Part shown: positions 1 through 11,849 of the stretch, one piece after another
How the letters are laid out: each line of letters begins with the position of its first letter
How positions within the stretch are numbered: position 1 is the stretch's first letter
NCBI RefSeq assembly: GCF_000247695.1
Contig: NW_004624742.1
Span: forward strand, 969,706 to 1,033,705
Length of the DNA stretch: 64,000 nucleotides
Origin: Heterocephalus glaber
Lineage: Eukaryota; Chordata; Mammalia; Rodentia; Bathyergidae
Direction of reading: 5' to 3'
Notes under the pieces: model-generated
What the model was told of the DNA's origin: nothing
The model's database searches: none
What the model saw: the letters and a program-made list of their open reading frames with translations, nothing else
Made by a program: the position numbers and the translations under genes

Positions 1-466
1 CCCTAAAAAGCCAAGATCATTGACCACATTTATTTTTGTTGATTCCAATTATGATATGTCTTCCTATACCACCTTTGCCAACTGTCTTTCTTTGGGCTTT
101 GGTACCAGGAGGCATGCTGTAGTGGATGTTATCAGTTTACCCCTGTGTTTGGTCTCCTCTCCTCCCTGAGAACACAGCTGACTGCATTTCCCTCTCCCTT
201 TGTGGTTGTTTAGGTCAGGTGAGGGGCTCTGGTCAATGGGCCTGGATGGAAGCGATGTATGTCACTTACACATTGTGAAAGACCAGCATCACCCGGGAAA
301 TCTGGACAGGTCCCTGCCTTCCCTTTGGACCTGCAAATGACTTTTGTGACTACAAGGTGAGTTTATACCCATTATTTGTTACTGTAGCATAGTGTAGGCC
401 AATGTACAGTTTCTGAATACTCCACATTCTTCATTGAAATTAGCTCTCTTTATCTTCCAAAGTTTG
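1..466. other. gene-free sequence, possible old repeat at its centre
   Basis: No frame here resembles a protein. Around 215-300 the text (GTCAATGGGCCTGGATGG followed by a GATGTATGTCACTT motif) is reminiscent of an old mammalian interspersed repeat, but I cannot assign a family. The remainder looks unique. Confidence 0.4.
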
Positions 467-531
467 TCCTTCCTTTCCTTCTTGTCTTCTTCCTCTCTAC
501 CTTTCTTTCTTTCTTCCTTCCTTTTTCCTTA
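467..531. repeat. pyrimidine-rich low-complexity tract
   Basis: About 65 bases are almost entirely C and T on the + strand, built from CTTC and TTTC units. The 98-residue reverse-strand frame that crosses it has a Lys/Arg/Glu-rich tail only because it translates this tract, so that frame is not a gene. Confidence 0.8.
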
Positions 532-864
532 TTCCAAACAACATACTTATGGAACATGAAGCACACACCATGGTCTGTTCTGGGATTATAATGATCAAGA
601 TAGAGATAAAATGCTGATATTATGGATTTGTAGAGGAATGAGAGTAAGTAGTACTTTAAACTTTCTTTTATCCTGAAGCAGGGTAAAAGCCTTTTATTCT
701 TGTCTTCTACACTTTCCACTCTGTTTGTTTTAACAACCTTACTCAATTTCCAACAAAATTGTCATTAAAAGTTACTTACTTAGGATACACTTTCTTTTTA
801 GGATAGATATATCAAAAATAGAAGCCATGAGAAACCAGAGCTTCCTCTGCTACATTCTACCAAT

Positions 865-1015
865 CTCATTCAATAAGAACACTGTAAGCTAGGTCTTATT
901 ATTTTATACCTGTCTTGTAGATAAAGAAACTGTCCTCCAGAGAAGTAAATGATGTGACCCAAATCAGACAGACAGTAGGAGAATTAGGCTTCCATCTTGA
1001 GCTGTTTCTTGCTAA
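865..1015 (-). repeat. MIR SINE fragment, antisense
   Basis: The order of motifs is that of a reversed MIR: a tail-side TAGGTCTTATTATTTTATACC stretch, then AGATAAAGAAACTG, then AAGTAAATGATGTGACCC (a decayed GTAACTTGCCCAAGGTCAC core), then the AGGCTTCCATCTTGAGC box region. Old and diverged. Confidence 0.65.
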
Positions 1016-1257
1016 CATCTTAGTGTTAAAATACTAAGCTATTCCAAAGGGGTAAAGTTTGATTCTCTGGAGAGTGTGAGGCAAACCTGTATTATTATTA
1101 TTAATACACAGTTCTGTCAAAATTTGAGATGCCTTTCCTCTTTAGGCAAAAATTGGTGGTTTAAGGTTTGATCATAAAATGTTTTCAACAGCTTAGGATG
1201 AGGTCTGAAACAACGTCAACTTAGTATTTCTGCTACTCATAGTGCTTTTGTGCCTAC

Positions 1258-1405
1258 TGCAGGAGGGACTCCTCATCTGTGTGGACAGCCTCATGGATCA
1301 ACCATGTGGCTTACGTGGTGCTGGCCCTGGCCATGTGGGGTTTGTGTCACGGTCCTCAATCAAACCTTTGTGAAGATAGTATTTCCATCAGAGGAAGGGT
1401 CAGTT
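1258..1405 (+). other. exon-like GC-richer patch, unproven
   Basis: A pyrimidine-leaning stretch ending in CTACTGCAG is followed by about 148 bases of higher GC than the surroundings. One frame from position 1262 onward is open for roughly 48 codons and has a hydrophobic aromatic-rich centre (WINHVAYVVLALAMWG), then stops. It has no start codon of its own and I recognise no family. It could be an internal exon, an exon fossil, part of an old repeat or chance. No downstream splice donor was found that would keep the frame open. Confidence is low. Confidence 0.2.
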
Positions 1406-2499
1406 AAATCTGTGAACCCATGATGACATTAATGATAATTTTAAAAAATATTATTATTTGGAATAAAAGGGTAGAACTTTTCCCTAATTGCTTATGGCTT
1501 TTTCCCCCCTCTAAATGAGCAAGCAGTGTTTTGAGTCAAATCAAGTTTCAGTAAGCACTGCCAAAATTGGTACAATCTGCCTCTTTGCTGATACACAGCT
1601 TATCTCATTGAAAGGGGCATAGACAACTTTGGCATTCTGGCTGCCGAACATTGGATAATAGTGACTGTTAGCCTCACTCGCCTCCCCAGAGTAGTGAGCG
1701 CAGTGTTCCCAGGCCATTTAGGGGAACTCTGCCCTCTTGCGTTGGTTCCCTGACAGCAGCAGTGTCTGGAGGTGTGGATCACTGATCCCATGGTCAGAAC
1801 AGTGGAGCATATATTAAAGATGCAAATGCCAAGTCTTGTTGCAGACTGATTCCATCGAAGTCTCTGGAGATAGGACTGGCACTGAGCATTTAACAGGCTT
1901 TAACAACGCTTTTCTTACCAGCACTGGCTTTGAGCATCAGTGCATTGGGTCTGAGAGTCTTCTTTCACTTGGTTCCCACCAAAGGCCCTGCTTTCACAAG
2001 GGACACACATTTTGGCCTTTTATTACTGTCCTCCATCCTCCCCTGCCCTGCTTTGCAGCAACCTTACAGAATTCCCAACAGGCTTGGTATAAAAATAACC
2101 TTCATAGGAAGGAATAAACACTTTCTTTTTAGGGTAGATATCAAAAATAGGACCTTTGAGAAACTACAGCTTTCTCAGTTGCTTCCTTTATGCATTTTCA
2201 AATAAAATCTTCCTTGAAAGAAATTCACATAGAGATGAACAAACTTCTATTTAAGGAATTTCACAAGGTAGGTGTGCTGCCTTGTGCACCCGTATTACCT
2301 TAAGCAGCACCTGCAAGATTCCAAATGGCATTTCATTACTGTATTTTATTTTCTGGATTTCCTTTCCTTGGAACAAATTTTTCCTTTTCTACCTCTTCCC
2401 CACACACCCTGTCTATATTTATTTTAAGCAAATATTTATATTTGGAGCTGAAAGTCTTCTCAGACCATTTGAGAAGCCCATGACTCAGAAAGATCAGTA
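1406..2499. other. unique non-coding sequence
   Basis: Short overlapping frames of 63-93 residues occur on both strands, but they lack domain-like composition and overlap one another. I see no recognisable repeat and no gene. Confidence 0.6.
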
Positions 2500-3010
2500 A
2501 GGGGTGGGAGGAGAAGCAAGACTCCCTGGTGCATTTGAGGAATACTGGGTTTGCCAGAAGAAATGTAATGATTGGAACTCACATTCCTGTGAGAGGCTCA
2601 GCAAGAAAATATCATTTCTAATGTACAGTGGCTAAATTACCCGAAGTTAAAGTGGGGAAAAAAAATCTTTTTCTTGCTGTAGCAAGCTATAGAGGCTATG
2701 AATTATTTTATTGAGCAGTGTTAAGTGCTTTCCTGTTAGAAAACGAGGGACTTATTAATTATTTTAAGTTTGAAGTAATTAAGCCAGGCGCTGTCAGAGG
2801 GACTTGGTTTTCTCAGCAGGAGGCTGGATTGTTTCAGCAGAGTGAAGGATTTTCCTAGTCCCCTATGCTGGGCTACAGGTGAGCCAGTTGGTAAATATGC
2901 AACACCTTTTAATTACTCCTCATTGCAAGCTGTAGCTTGTCTTAGGAGTTACTTGATCATTTGTTGCTCTCTCACCAAAAAGAAGACAGACATTGGTAAA
3001 TTTGCCTTGG
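2500..3010. promoter_or_regulatory. candidate conserved non-coding block
   Basis: This is a repeat-free block with several homeodomain-type cores: TTATTAATTATTTTAAG near 2753, AAGTAATTAAG near 2774, and TTTTAATTACTCC near 2908. It also contains a GCAAGCTGTAGC / GTAGCAAGC pair. The absence of repeats and the clustered TAAT cores fit an enhancer-like element, but conservation cannot be measured here and this is an inference. Confidence 0.3.
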
Positions 3011-3824
3011 AAGGGGGAATGTGGTAGGGGAGGAGGAGGGCCTGACTTTTCTGGAAGCAGGGAAATGAACACTGTAGGAGGTGCTTCTTTCCCATATTAT
3101 TTCATGGCTGGCATATAACTATTTACCACACATTCTGGACAGAGTCTCAGTTCAGCTAGTGGAGTGGCTGCAGCAATGTCAGTAGTGCCAGGCAAAAAAT
3201 ATTTTGTTTCAGGCCCAGTCATGGTGGATGGTGGGAAGACTGAGAAGCCTTCCCTATTTACTTTCTTTCTTGGCTTTTCCTATAAACTGTTTTAGCCACC
3301 CACTGCCCAAGTAGGTGCTAGGTACTTACACAACTGTGAACTTTTGAGTTCACATTTGCTTGCAAGAAAATAGGAAAAAAACAGGGAAAGAAGGGGCTAA
3401 AGAGAAAAAGTTTGCATCTGAAGAAATAGACTTCTGCATAGCTATAAAAGTGTTCCAAGTTATTTATTTTAAGAGGCTAAAATTCAAAGGTCCCCTTTTC
3501 TTAATCATAATTTCTGACCTTTCGTCCCATCAGTATGCTAAGGGTGAGAACACACTTGCTTTTGGCAATCTTACTTAATGCCCCCCATCCCAGCCACTGG
3601 CATATTCCACTTCAAGTTAGTGTTCCTGCAACAACCCTGTGCAACAAAGTGTATTTGCATGTTTCTAGGGTTGCAGAATGCTGCCCCTTTGTCTCCTATC
3701 CACCAGTGCTTGGGAAATTTTCTTCCCTGGCCTCAAAACTTCCTTGTACTTTCTGATCGATAATAACTAACTCAATAATGGCATTTGTGCAAATTTATTT
3801 ATCCAATCGCATGTGTATTTAACC

Positions 3825-3912
3825 AGTAATAACTGACTGCCTACTTTATACCTGGTAGAAACAGTGCATAAGACCAGTATAGTCCCTCCTGCTGGAACTT
3901 ACCTTCTAAGGT
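3825..3912 (+). repeat. L2 LINE 3' end fragment
   Basis: The phrase CTGACTGCCTACTTTATACC, followed by AACAGTGCATAAGACC and GGAACTTACCTTCTAAGG, follows the L2 tail pattern (increase-of-size 'factors' sentence common to L2 3' ends: ACTATGTGCCAGGC ... GGAGCTTACATTCTA). Short and diverged. Confidence 0.6.
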
Positions 3913-4933
3913 GAGAGAAATCCTTCCTGGCACTCATATGTAGAGAACTTGAATGTTTGTTCCAAATTTAGAGCAACAAGGAATATATTAACTGCTTAAG
4001 AAGTTCACTTAATTTCAAATTGAACCCTTATTTTCTGGGCTGGTGGAAATTCAATCTAGGTTTTTTTTTTTAAAAAAGGTATATACAGTTTATACATAGG
4101 AATAGGAAAGCAGACTAGGTTCCTACATCCCCTATAGGAAGATTGCTTCTTACAACACATAAATAATTTAGTAGCCAATGTGAAGTGGAGAGGGCAAGGG
4201 TACAACATGAAAGGGGAACATTCTGGAGTCTCCTGGCTCAGATTGCTCATGGGCTGGCTACCCCCTTGTAGGGAACAGGGGAAGGGGACATTACCAGAAC
4301 CTCTGCAGTAAGTCCTAGTCTTCTGCGAGCCATGGCAGCACATGGAAAATTACAGGAAAGGTAGACAAATGAGACTGAGAAGAAGCTGAGCTTTGGGTCT
4401 GATCAGTGCTGCTCTGGGCAGCAAAGACAAAAATCCCCCTAGCTTGCAGCACCTTTTATTCAGTACATGGGGAAACAAATGTAACAAGTGAAATGCAGAG
4501 TTCAGTACTTCACATTGGGATAAACAAGGTGTAACAAAAGACTGGGGGGCAATGGAAATCTAAGAACAATGAGGAACTATGCAAATGAAGATTTGGTTCC
4601 TCCCTGGCTCCCGGAGGTGTGGTCTTATCCTGGAGATTACAGCATGCAGGATCACTGAGCTCTCAGTTGTGACCCAAGGCCAAAAGGCAATTATGTCTGG
4701 AATGTCAATAGCTGGCCTGTAGGCTGGAGAACTAGGCCTACTCAAATGATTTTTCCCTAGAATTATGTAGCATTGCTCCCAACACCCCCTTGCTCCCCTT
4801 CTTCCAGTTACCTTCAGGCTCATCCTTGGTCTATCTGGTTGTTCATCATCTTCAAGAGAGCAGCAAGGGGCATGGTCAGTGAAGGCAATGGCCACGGTAT
4901 TCAGCAAGGCATGGGAAGGAAGCAGGCTTGGAG
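3913..4933. other. unique non-coding sequence left of the LTR
   Basis: Reverse-strand frames of 95 and 115 residues lie here, but neither has recognisable motifs or a plausible gene context. I see no repeat family with confidence. Confidence 0.55.
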
Positions 4934-5200
4934 CTAGTGTAAGACCCAGGTGAGATTTAGCATAAATAACGCCATCTTTTTACAGGCCCTCCATCTTGTC
5001 CCTGTGGGTTTTGGGTTCACTAAAGGACACAGAGTTCCCGGAATGTACTTGTTTATCTGTTAAGACACCATGGAATGTACCATTGTTTCTGTGTAAAGAA
5101 CATCCTGTTAGATAAGTAAAGAACATTTGCAAACTCCCCTAACCGTCCCCTAACCAATTCCACTTCTGTAGTTCTGCTTGCTAAACTCCCCTGCAGCCCC

Positions 5201-5207
5201 TATAAAA
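5201..5207 (+). promoter_or_regulatory. TATA box of the solo LTR
   Basis: TATAAAA lies about 74 bases upstream of the LTR's AATAAA signal, in the position expected for an LTR U3 promoter, after a C-rich CTGCAGCCCC stretch. Whether it is still active cannot be told from sequence. Confidence 0.7.
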
Positions 5208-5274
5208 CCTTCCAACCCCCTGAGTTTGGGACCTCTCTAAGCTTGCTGCTTGGAGGGTGCCATCTGGCCAGACT

Positions 5275-5280
5275 AATAAA
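5275..5280 (+). terminator. polyadenylation signal of the solo LTR
   Basis: AATAAA is followed by a T-rich stretch (CTGTTTTTTCACT) suited to act as the downstream element. It marks the R region of the LTR. Confidence 0.7.
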
Positions 5281-5880
5281 GGCCTGTTTTTTCACTATCT
5301 CAATCTGTCCGATGTGTTTCCTCCCGGGTGATCCTCACTGCAGCCAGCTCCTCGGAGCGTTTGGTAAGGCCCTCGGTCTTACACTAGGAGCTGAGAGAAT
5401 AATAGTGTGTGGGCTCTGAGGAACCCTTGCCTTGAGGAGGGCTTTATCCTTAACCCCAGGCCCAGCTTCTGCCTCCAACACCTACAGCAGGTCCTCTTCT
5501 ACTATGTCTACTGAAGTTGATGCAATTGGTGACATGCAGGTGGGGAGCTGTTGGAGCAATGAGGAAGGAAACATTGAGCAGCAGAAGAGCAGGAGCAGAG
5601 GCAAGAGCATACTTCAGAAACAGTGAGACTGAAAGGACAGCAAAGGATGAAGACAGGAGAGGGAACATCCTTGAGTAAAGCCACAAAAGGATGAAAAGGT
5701 ATTTGATAATTGGATGACTACTCAAGAACTCCCATCCCAAGCCACAAATAACCAGATGGGTCCAGAGTACACAATTCATTATCAATGATTACTGTGTTAT
5801 TTTTATTTCTGTATAAGCACACACAAAAAACACTATAATTGTAGTAGGAAATCATGTGTTGTTCAATGTGGTAGGTTTTT

Positions 5881-5963
5881 CTTTTTCTTTTTTGGCACCA
5901 GGGATCAAACTCAGGACCTTGCACTTGTGAAGCAGGCGGCAGAACCACTGAGCTAAATCCCTG
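5881..5963 (-). repeat. ID-type tRNA-derived SINE, antisense
   Basis: Read on the - strand it starts CAGGGATTTAGCTCAGTGG (tRNA A box), runs through a GTTCTGCCGCCTGCTTC anticodon-side stretch and reaches the B box GAGTTTGATCCCTGG, then GTGCCAAAAAAG and an A-rich tail. The head is close to full length and little decayed. Confidence 0.9.
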
Positions 5964-6126
5964 AATGTAAATAAGTATAGCCATCAAATTTCCTGGCAAA
6001 ATTTATGAGGCCCACAACTCTAGGTTATATAGTCCTATTTTAAATGTTTGAAAACCACCCTTATTGCTTTGAAAGGCAGGAAAAACATGCAGTTTTTTTT
6101 CTTCAGAGATCAAAATTGGTTTATCT

Positions 6127-6219
6127 TTTTTTTTCTTTTTGTGGTACTGAGGATCATCGAACTCAGGACCTTGTACTTGGGAGGCAGGCGTGGTGCCACT
6201 GAGCTATTTCCCTGACCCT
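6127..6219 (-). repeat. ID-type SINE, antisense
   Basis: The reverse complement begins GGGTCAGGGAAATAGCTCAGT and contains the B box GAGTTCGATGATCC with a short insertion, followed by an A-rich tail seen as the T-run at 6127-6140. It is a second independent copy only about 160 bases from the previous one. Confidence 0.85.
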
Positions 6220-6719
6220 AGGTTATTATTTCTGTTACCTTTTATGTAATGTTCAAATTTTGAAAAATTATTTAGCATGCCTTCCCCAAATAATTTATTT
6301 AAATTATATTCACCTCAAATTTAAAGCTTCTTATTTTTATTTTTCCTGCCTAAAACACAGATAAAACTGCCACTATGTATTGGTAATGGAACCCTGCTTT
6401 ATGGTATTACCCATTGACTGTGATTCATACAAGTGACCACCAATACATTTTTTTGGTCATGGTTTCAATTCAAATTCTTTGGCCTCTTTGGTCATAGATT
6501 TAACACTCATAGCCAAACCAGCTATACTCAGAATTAGGCTCTGAATATAAGCATTTTTCTGGTTAAGCTTTCTAAGAGCTTATAAAGGTTTTAATAGAAA
6601 GAATAATATCAACATTGTACAGTTTTATGGAAGTTTAGAGCATGTTTGGAGATAATGCTGCCTATTAGAAGTATTTACATGTCTCACAAAGTTGTTGATG
6701 AAGAGTTTATGGAGGTTTT

Positions 6720-6834
6720 CATCTATCTATCTATCTACCTATCTATCTATCTATCTATCTATCATCTATCTATCATCTGTCTATCTATCTATCTGTCCAT
6801 CCATCCATCTATCCATCTATCCATCTATCTATCT
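6720..6834 (+). repeat. (ATCT)n / (ATCC)n tetranucleotide microsatellite
   Basis: About 115 bases of ATCT units are interrupted by ATC slips and by an ATCC sub-block. It abuts the tail side of the next SINE, so it probably grew from that SINE's tail. The Tyr-Leu-Ser-Ile repeat frames over it are translation artefacts. Confidence 0.95.
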
Positions 6835-6902
6835 TGGGACTGAACCCATGTCCTCCTGCATACAAGACAATAGCTTTATGACCGAACTACATCTCCAGCC
6901 CC
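6832..6902 (-). repeat. diverged ID-type SINE, antisense
   Basis: On the - strand it begins GGGGCTGGAGATGTAGTTCGG (a mutated A box) and ends GGGTTCAGTCCCAAG (B box). Its tail merges into the tetranucleotide array to the left. Confidence 0.75.
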
Positions 6903-7336
6903 AGTTTATGGATTTTTAAATGTTCATTGTAGTAAATCTTTGCTGAGACATACTGTGTGCAAACTTTCACAAGCAGGTTCATGAAATCAGTTATAAACAC
7001 CAAGTAAAAAAAAGTTAAAATAAAAGTTATTTTCTATTTGATATGTTTTGAAGTGATTTCTCATTTTTCAAGTATATTTATGAAATGTACACCTTTTGCA
7101 ATGTCACAATTTAATTCAGAATAGTCATTTGATTTTGCTTACTTAGCCATGGGGAGATGCTCACAGTCATCGTGCATGCTTGAGGAAATTTGTCTTTGTT
7201 GGGCTTTCCCAAAAACAGTGAACTGAAATGTGAAACAAACTCATGCCCTATTTTCTTGCCTTTCCATTAGGACCTTCTGTTTTCTTATTTAATTTTTTTA
7301 TAAGTCTATGTGTTATTATTCATACCATAAAACAAA

Positions 7337-7704
7337 GATATGAAGATTTTGTTTCCATTTTTTCCATTTTCTCATACTAATTCCGTTCTCTTCTTTCCTT
7401 TCCCCTACCCCTCCCACTTCCCCTTCCCCTTTACCCCTTTTCTTCCTATTTCACATTATCTAGTATACCTTTTAGTCTTTATTTACATTTTCAGTTTTTC
7501 ACACTAGAGAAACTATTCGGTATTTACACATGTGTATCCTATTTATTTCACTTAAGACTATCGCCTCAATGTATATAGGGAGGGATGGAGGGGTTGAAGG
7601 GAGGGCAGGGGAATGGGGAAAAAATAAGAACCAAGGGAGAGTATGTAAAGGTGCAAATTTCCAATGATGAATGTCCTTATATTGTATACCTAAAATGTAC
7701 CAAT
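7337..7704 (-). mobile_element. foldback (long inverted repeat) element, copy 1, deleted
   Basis: The right end at 7684-7704 is the same 21-base terminus as the copy at 62330-62896 (reads ATTGGTACATTTTAGG... on the - strand). The loop region at about 7440-7560 is the reverse complement of the loop in that copy, aligning over more than 110 bases with a minority of mismatches, so this copy lies in the opposite orientation. The stretch 7339-7440 matches the inner part of the other arm. Relative to the 62-kb copy it lacks the inner half of the arm next to the loop on the right and the outermost part of the left arm. No open frame of note is inside. Confidence 0.75.
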
Positions 7705-9818
7705 AAAATTAATTAAAAAACCAGAGATATACTATACATACAATATTAAAGGAAACCTCACCCCCCTAAAAGAAAACACTTACAAAAATGACATTTTTGG
7801 TATGCACATATATTTTGGAAAATGTGAACCTGCAAGTAGAACTCTTTGAAGAAAACCAGTCACCAAATATCTAGTATGATTATGGCAAGAATTCCTATGA
7901 CAGAATACTGCAATAAACTCAAATGACGGACTCAAGCTTGTTCTGAAAGGCTGGGGAGAAAAGTTCTTGGATTCTTACCAATGTATAGTAGTAAGTAGAT
8001 GTCCTTTCCATGTAAGCTCAGCACCAAACTTGTACCTGTAGAATTTGTACTCTTGGGAAAATACTTCTGAATCCATGTCAGGGAGAGCACTTTCTCTACA
8101 GGAGAAATTATGTTGCACAGCTCCAGATGCTAAAAATAATAGCATAAATGAAACTCTAGAGAAAATAATGTACACTTTTCAATAAACAAATATTTATTTT
8201 TGTGTTATCCACATAAAAGCCTGTACAAGGTATTTTTTGTTGCCTATTTTGAGCCAGTATTTCCTGATAAAAAATTAAATTACCTGAAGTAAAGAAATGC
8301 AGAAGGGGTAGAAAATTTGTAGCTAAAGCCATTTTCTCTTATTTGCATTATTTTCCCTGAGGATATTGGCCTCTAGTAATCTATATCTCATATAACAAGC
8401 TAATTCCTAAATTCTTAGGAAATACTTATTCATAGTATCTTCATGTGAGAAATACCCCAACCTCAAAAATGGCTGCAAGTTTAACCATGTCATCCCACAT
8501 GCCCAGCACTTGTAGCTTTTATTCACTTTTCACTGACATGATAGCATTATAGCACATTTTACATTCTCAAAAATGTTAGAAACGGTATTTGGCTAGGTGA
8601 TGTTTTTGAAACTTGACCTAGGCACCTATGAAATTCAGCACATCCTCTTTTGCTGAAAGAGTGAACAGGATACCAAGGAATATTTGGCAACCAGCCTTGG
8701 TTTGTGTCTAGGAAATCTTTTTATGGCACTGTTGTCTGAAGAGGAACATCTCTTTGGGTATTTGGGGGAAGTCATCATTGAGGGCACTGCCTGCCTTCCT
8801 GTGGGGAGATACATTCATGTCTTTCATAATGACTATGTGTTAATGTTGCCGCACTGTGTCTTTATGGCGGAACTAGTGAGCTCTAGGACAGTTTTGAGTG
8901 GATACAGCAGAAAATGAACAAAAATCAAGAAAAGAAAAAGACTTGTGATTTCAATTGGTACAAAAATAGGCATTTATTTTGCATCAAAGTTAAAAGTTTG
9001 GGATAGCTTGACCCCTGGTAAATAGTAATTCTCATTTTCACATTAAATTGGTAAGCTTTGCTTAAGTGAGGACAGAACCAAATGACCCTGCAGACTAAAT
9101 TATCTCTTAACTCCTGGAAATATTTGGATATTTTGCACCAATAGTGCAGATAAACAAAAGTACCAAATGCAGAAAATAAATTCTTTCCCATTCCAGTAAA
9201 TTTAGAAAAACATTCATTATCTAATTAGTACAAGTAGAATACAAAGGTTCGCCATTCCTTTGTTGAGGAGTAGTTTGTTTTTTTCTTGTAAGCAAGGGCT
9301 GTGTTTAAAAAAAAAACAACCAACTAACTAAACTATCAAAAAACCAGGGGTTTCCAACTTAGAAAGGCTCAAGGCAAACTGAGGAGAGACAGCATTTGGC
9401 TCCACATGTACCAGTTTCTGTACAAGCTCTATGATGCCTGTCATCTTTTACCCCAATGAAAATGATACCATTTGCTTGTGATTATAGACTTCTATTGATT
9501 TCCAGTTTCCATCAGGCATGTTCAAATCCCTTGGGCTCTGGGAACTTGTAGATTCTTATCAGTCTTAGAGTAAGGAAACAATGTGGTGATATAATTGGCA
9601 CCATGTAGCAATCAGAGTTTCCAGTTCTACTTTCAATTTAGTCCTTGAGTACAATGTCTTAATTATATTTGTTGTCATATATATTTAGAATTATTATCTA
9701 CCCATTTATGTGTATAAATAGGCAGACATGCTCATGTATACATGGTTAGGACTGGTGGACTCAAAGAAGTTCGAAGACCAGAATAAATGTTAATGAAGCC
9801 AGGGCTTATTTATGTTAC
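7705..9818. other. unique AT-rich sequence
   Basis: Small frames on both strands have no recognisable domains. I see no clear repeat family and no gene. Confidence 0.55.
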
Positions 9819-9876
9819 AAAGAACAGAACAAAAACCCAAACCTCAAAAACCAAAACCAAACCAAACCAAAACAAC
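9819..9876. repeat. A/C-rich low-complexity tract
   Basis: A run built of CAAAAC, CAAAC and CCAAA units, almost free of T and G. It may be the degenerate tail of a lost retroposon. Confidence 0.7.
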
Positions 9877-11849
9877 ATAGTATTCTCTAGTGCTGAGTGG
9901 GCAGGGTTGTCATGGTACAGTTTTAGCTTGCTGTGACTTCTGTCTCTAGAATAATGATTGGCCTACAGCTGCACTGCAACTGCTCTCTCAAGTATTACTT
10001 ATGTGAAGGAATCTGCATTTGGCAAGTATTTATTTTATGTAGTAGAGTGTCACACAAACATTCCTGAGCTCTTACCAAGACATCATCCAGAAAGCACGCT
10101 TCACAATCTGTAGTGTGTACCAATGCAATTACTTTTTTTTGGTCAGGAAATATCTGAGCAATACTTTTATTTGATCTAGGTAAAAGGCTTTGCACTGATT
10201 CTAATCTTTCCTGCAGGATATTTGTGTTCTAAATCTTAGCTTCCTAGTTAGTACAGATAGTGAGGTTTGATATGTGTTAAACTATATAGCCCCAGTGAAA
10301 GTCAAGGTGATTTGTCAAAATTTGCAAATCCAAATGCCTACATTTCAATTTATGTCTGAAAAGAGTAGGTACTAGTAATTGCTTGAGGAAACCAAACAGA
10401 ATGAAACACAGTGAAACATTTAATTTCTTCTTTATTGGATTGTTATAAAGCCCTGCTTTTGAGTTGTGCCACCCCTCATGCGTGTGCATCATGCTTAAGA
10501 GAGCACATGCTTTGATCCAGCTTCTGTGCTTGGTTATGTGAAGGATATGAGAAGTCCACATAGTTTCCAAGTTTTCTTTTTATTTTCTTGTACATAAACT
10601 TAGAGGGAAAGATCTCTGATAAAAATATGTAGCAGAATTATAAATTGTGTCTTGTGGTTAAAGAAAGGAAAGAAAAAAGAGAAACCTCTGGGTTCTAGAT
10701 GGGAGCACATGTAAAATTATTTATTTGCTTCTGCATATATCCTTTATTTTTACTTTCTGATCATTCTACTGAGACTAGATTTCACTAGAGTCCCCAAGGT
10801 AATGAAGCTTGGTGACTAATCCACTGAGCCATACAAACCCCATCTGCTTACTCACTTTGACATTTTAATAATATCCCATTTGGACCTTTGTTTAATTTTG
10901 CTTTGTGTGCTACATCTTTGTTTTAACATTATAGCTGAAATAATTTATTATAATGAATACTATCAAATCTCAGTAATTAAAACACAGAGATTTTGTGTAT
11001 TTCAGCTATGTGTACTTTCAACGGGAAATGGGCCCACTAAAATTTGTCAGTGGACCATCAAATTACCCTCTTAATTACTGCTCATTATGCATTTTACTTG
11101 GAATAAAGGAAAAACTATGTCATTTTAAAAGTAGTAATATCCTATTTTGTTTCTGTCTTACTTTTGAACTTTCCTATCAAATGTTTTCCTTGGTATGTAT
11201 AATAATAAATTGCAGTATTTTAATGACATAGTGGAGTAGGATAGTTTTAAACACCTTTGTTGATGATAGAAGTAGTTTTAAATGCTGACTTATTTTGTTT
11301 TATAAATATATGATTTCTTCAAATGAAGATTGATTATGACTTAATATTTACATACATAAATCATACACATTGTGACAGACTTGTAGTATGCTGTATGTGT
11401 TGCCCTCTGGGAATTGATTGCATTCAGCATATGTCACAGTCAAAAGCTTATTAATTATTATTTATTAATTCATATATTCCTCATTCACACTATGACATTA
11501 AGAAATATCATAGAAGGGAGAATTAAGGCTTAGACATACATTGGAAGATCCTCCAAAATATTTAGTCAAGTCTTAGTAGGACATGAAATACACAGAAATC
11601 ATATAATGTAACCTAGATTTTGCAGAAGGCACAGATGGTAAAGCAAGTGATAAATCATTTGCATGATGTTAAGCTACAAACAGAAAGTTAAGCATGATCC
11701 AGACTGTAAAGCAATATAGGAGTCCAAATGTGAGGAGTTTTAAATAATAGAACAGTAACATGCAATATATTTCCTCTTTTTCCCAAGTAGTCTCAGTATC
11801 ACAAGAATTTATCGATGAAGCCTGGTGTAATAAAATAATGATCATAGCT
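9877..11849. other. unique AT-rich sequence
   Basis: Frames of 64-97 residues occur on both strands without domain features. A stretch at about 10795-10845 has a weak ID-like GGCTCAGTGG on the - strand but is too degraded to call. Confidence 0.5.

Larger units (their letters stand above)
4938..5383 (+). mobile_element. solo LTR of an endogenous gammaretrovirus-type element
   Basis: The unit is 446 bp. It begins TGTAAGACC and ends GGTCTTACA, a perfect 9-base inverted repeat starting TG and ending CA as LTRs do. It is flanked by CTAG at 4934-4937 and again at 5384-5387, a 4-bp target duplication typical of gammaretroviruses. Inside are a TATA box (TATAAAA at 5201) and an AATAAA signal at 5275-5280, spaced as in the U3-R of a class I retrovirus. 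The sense orientation is therefore +. There is no internal viral sequence on either side, so this is a solo LTR left by recombination between two LTRs. The intact ends and duplication suggest a fairly recent insertion. Confidence 0.9.

Noticed and set aside
6646..6919. Tyr-Leu-Ser-Ile repeat proteins
   Set aside because: These frames are the translation of an (ATCT)n microsatellite.
10795..10845. Possible ID-type SINE remnant on the - strand
   Set aside because: Only a GGCTCAGTGG-like core is visible and no B box or tail.
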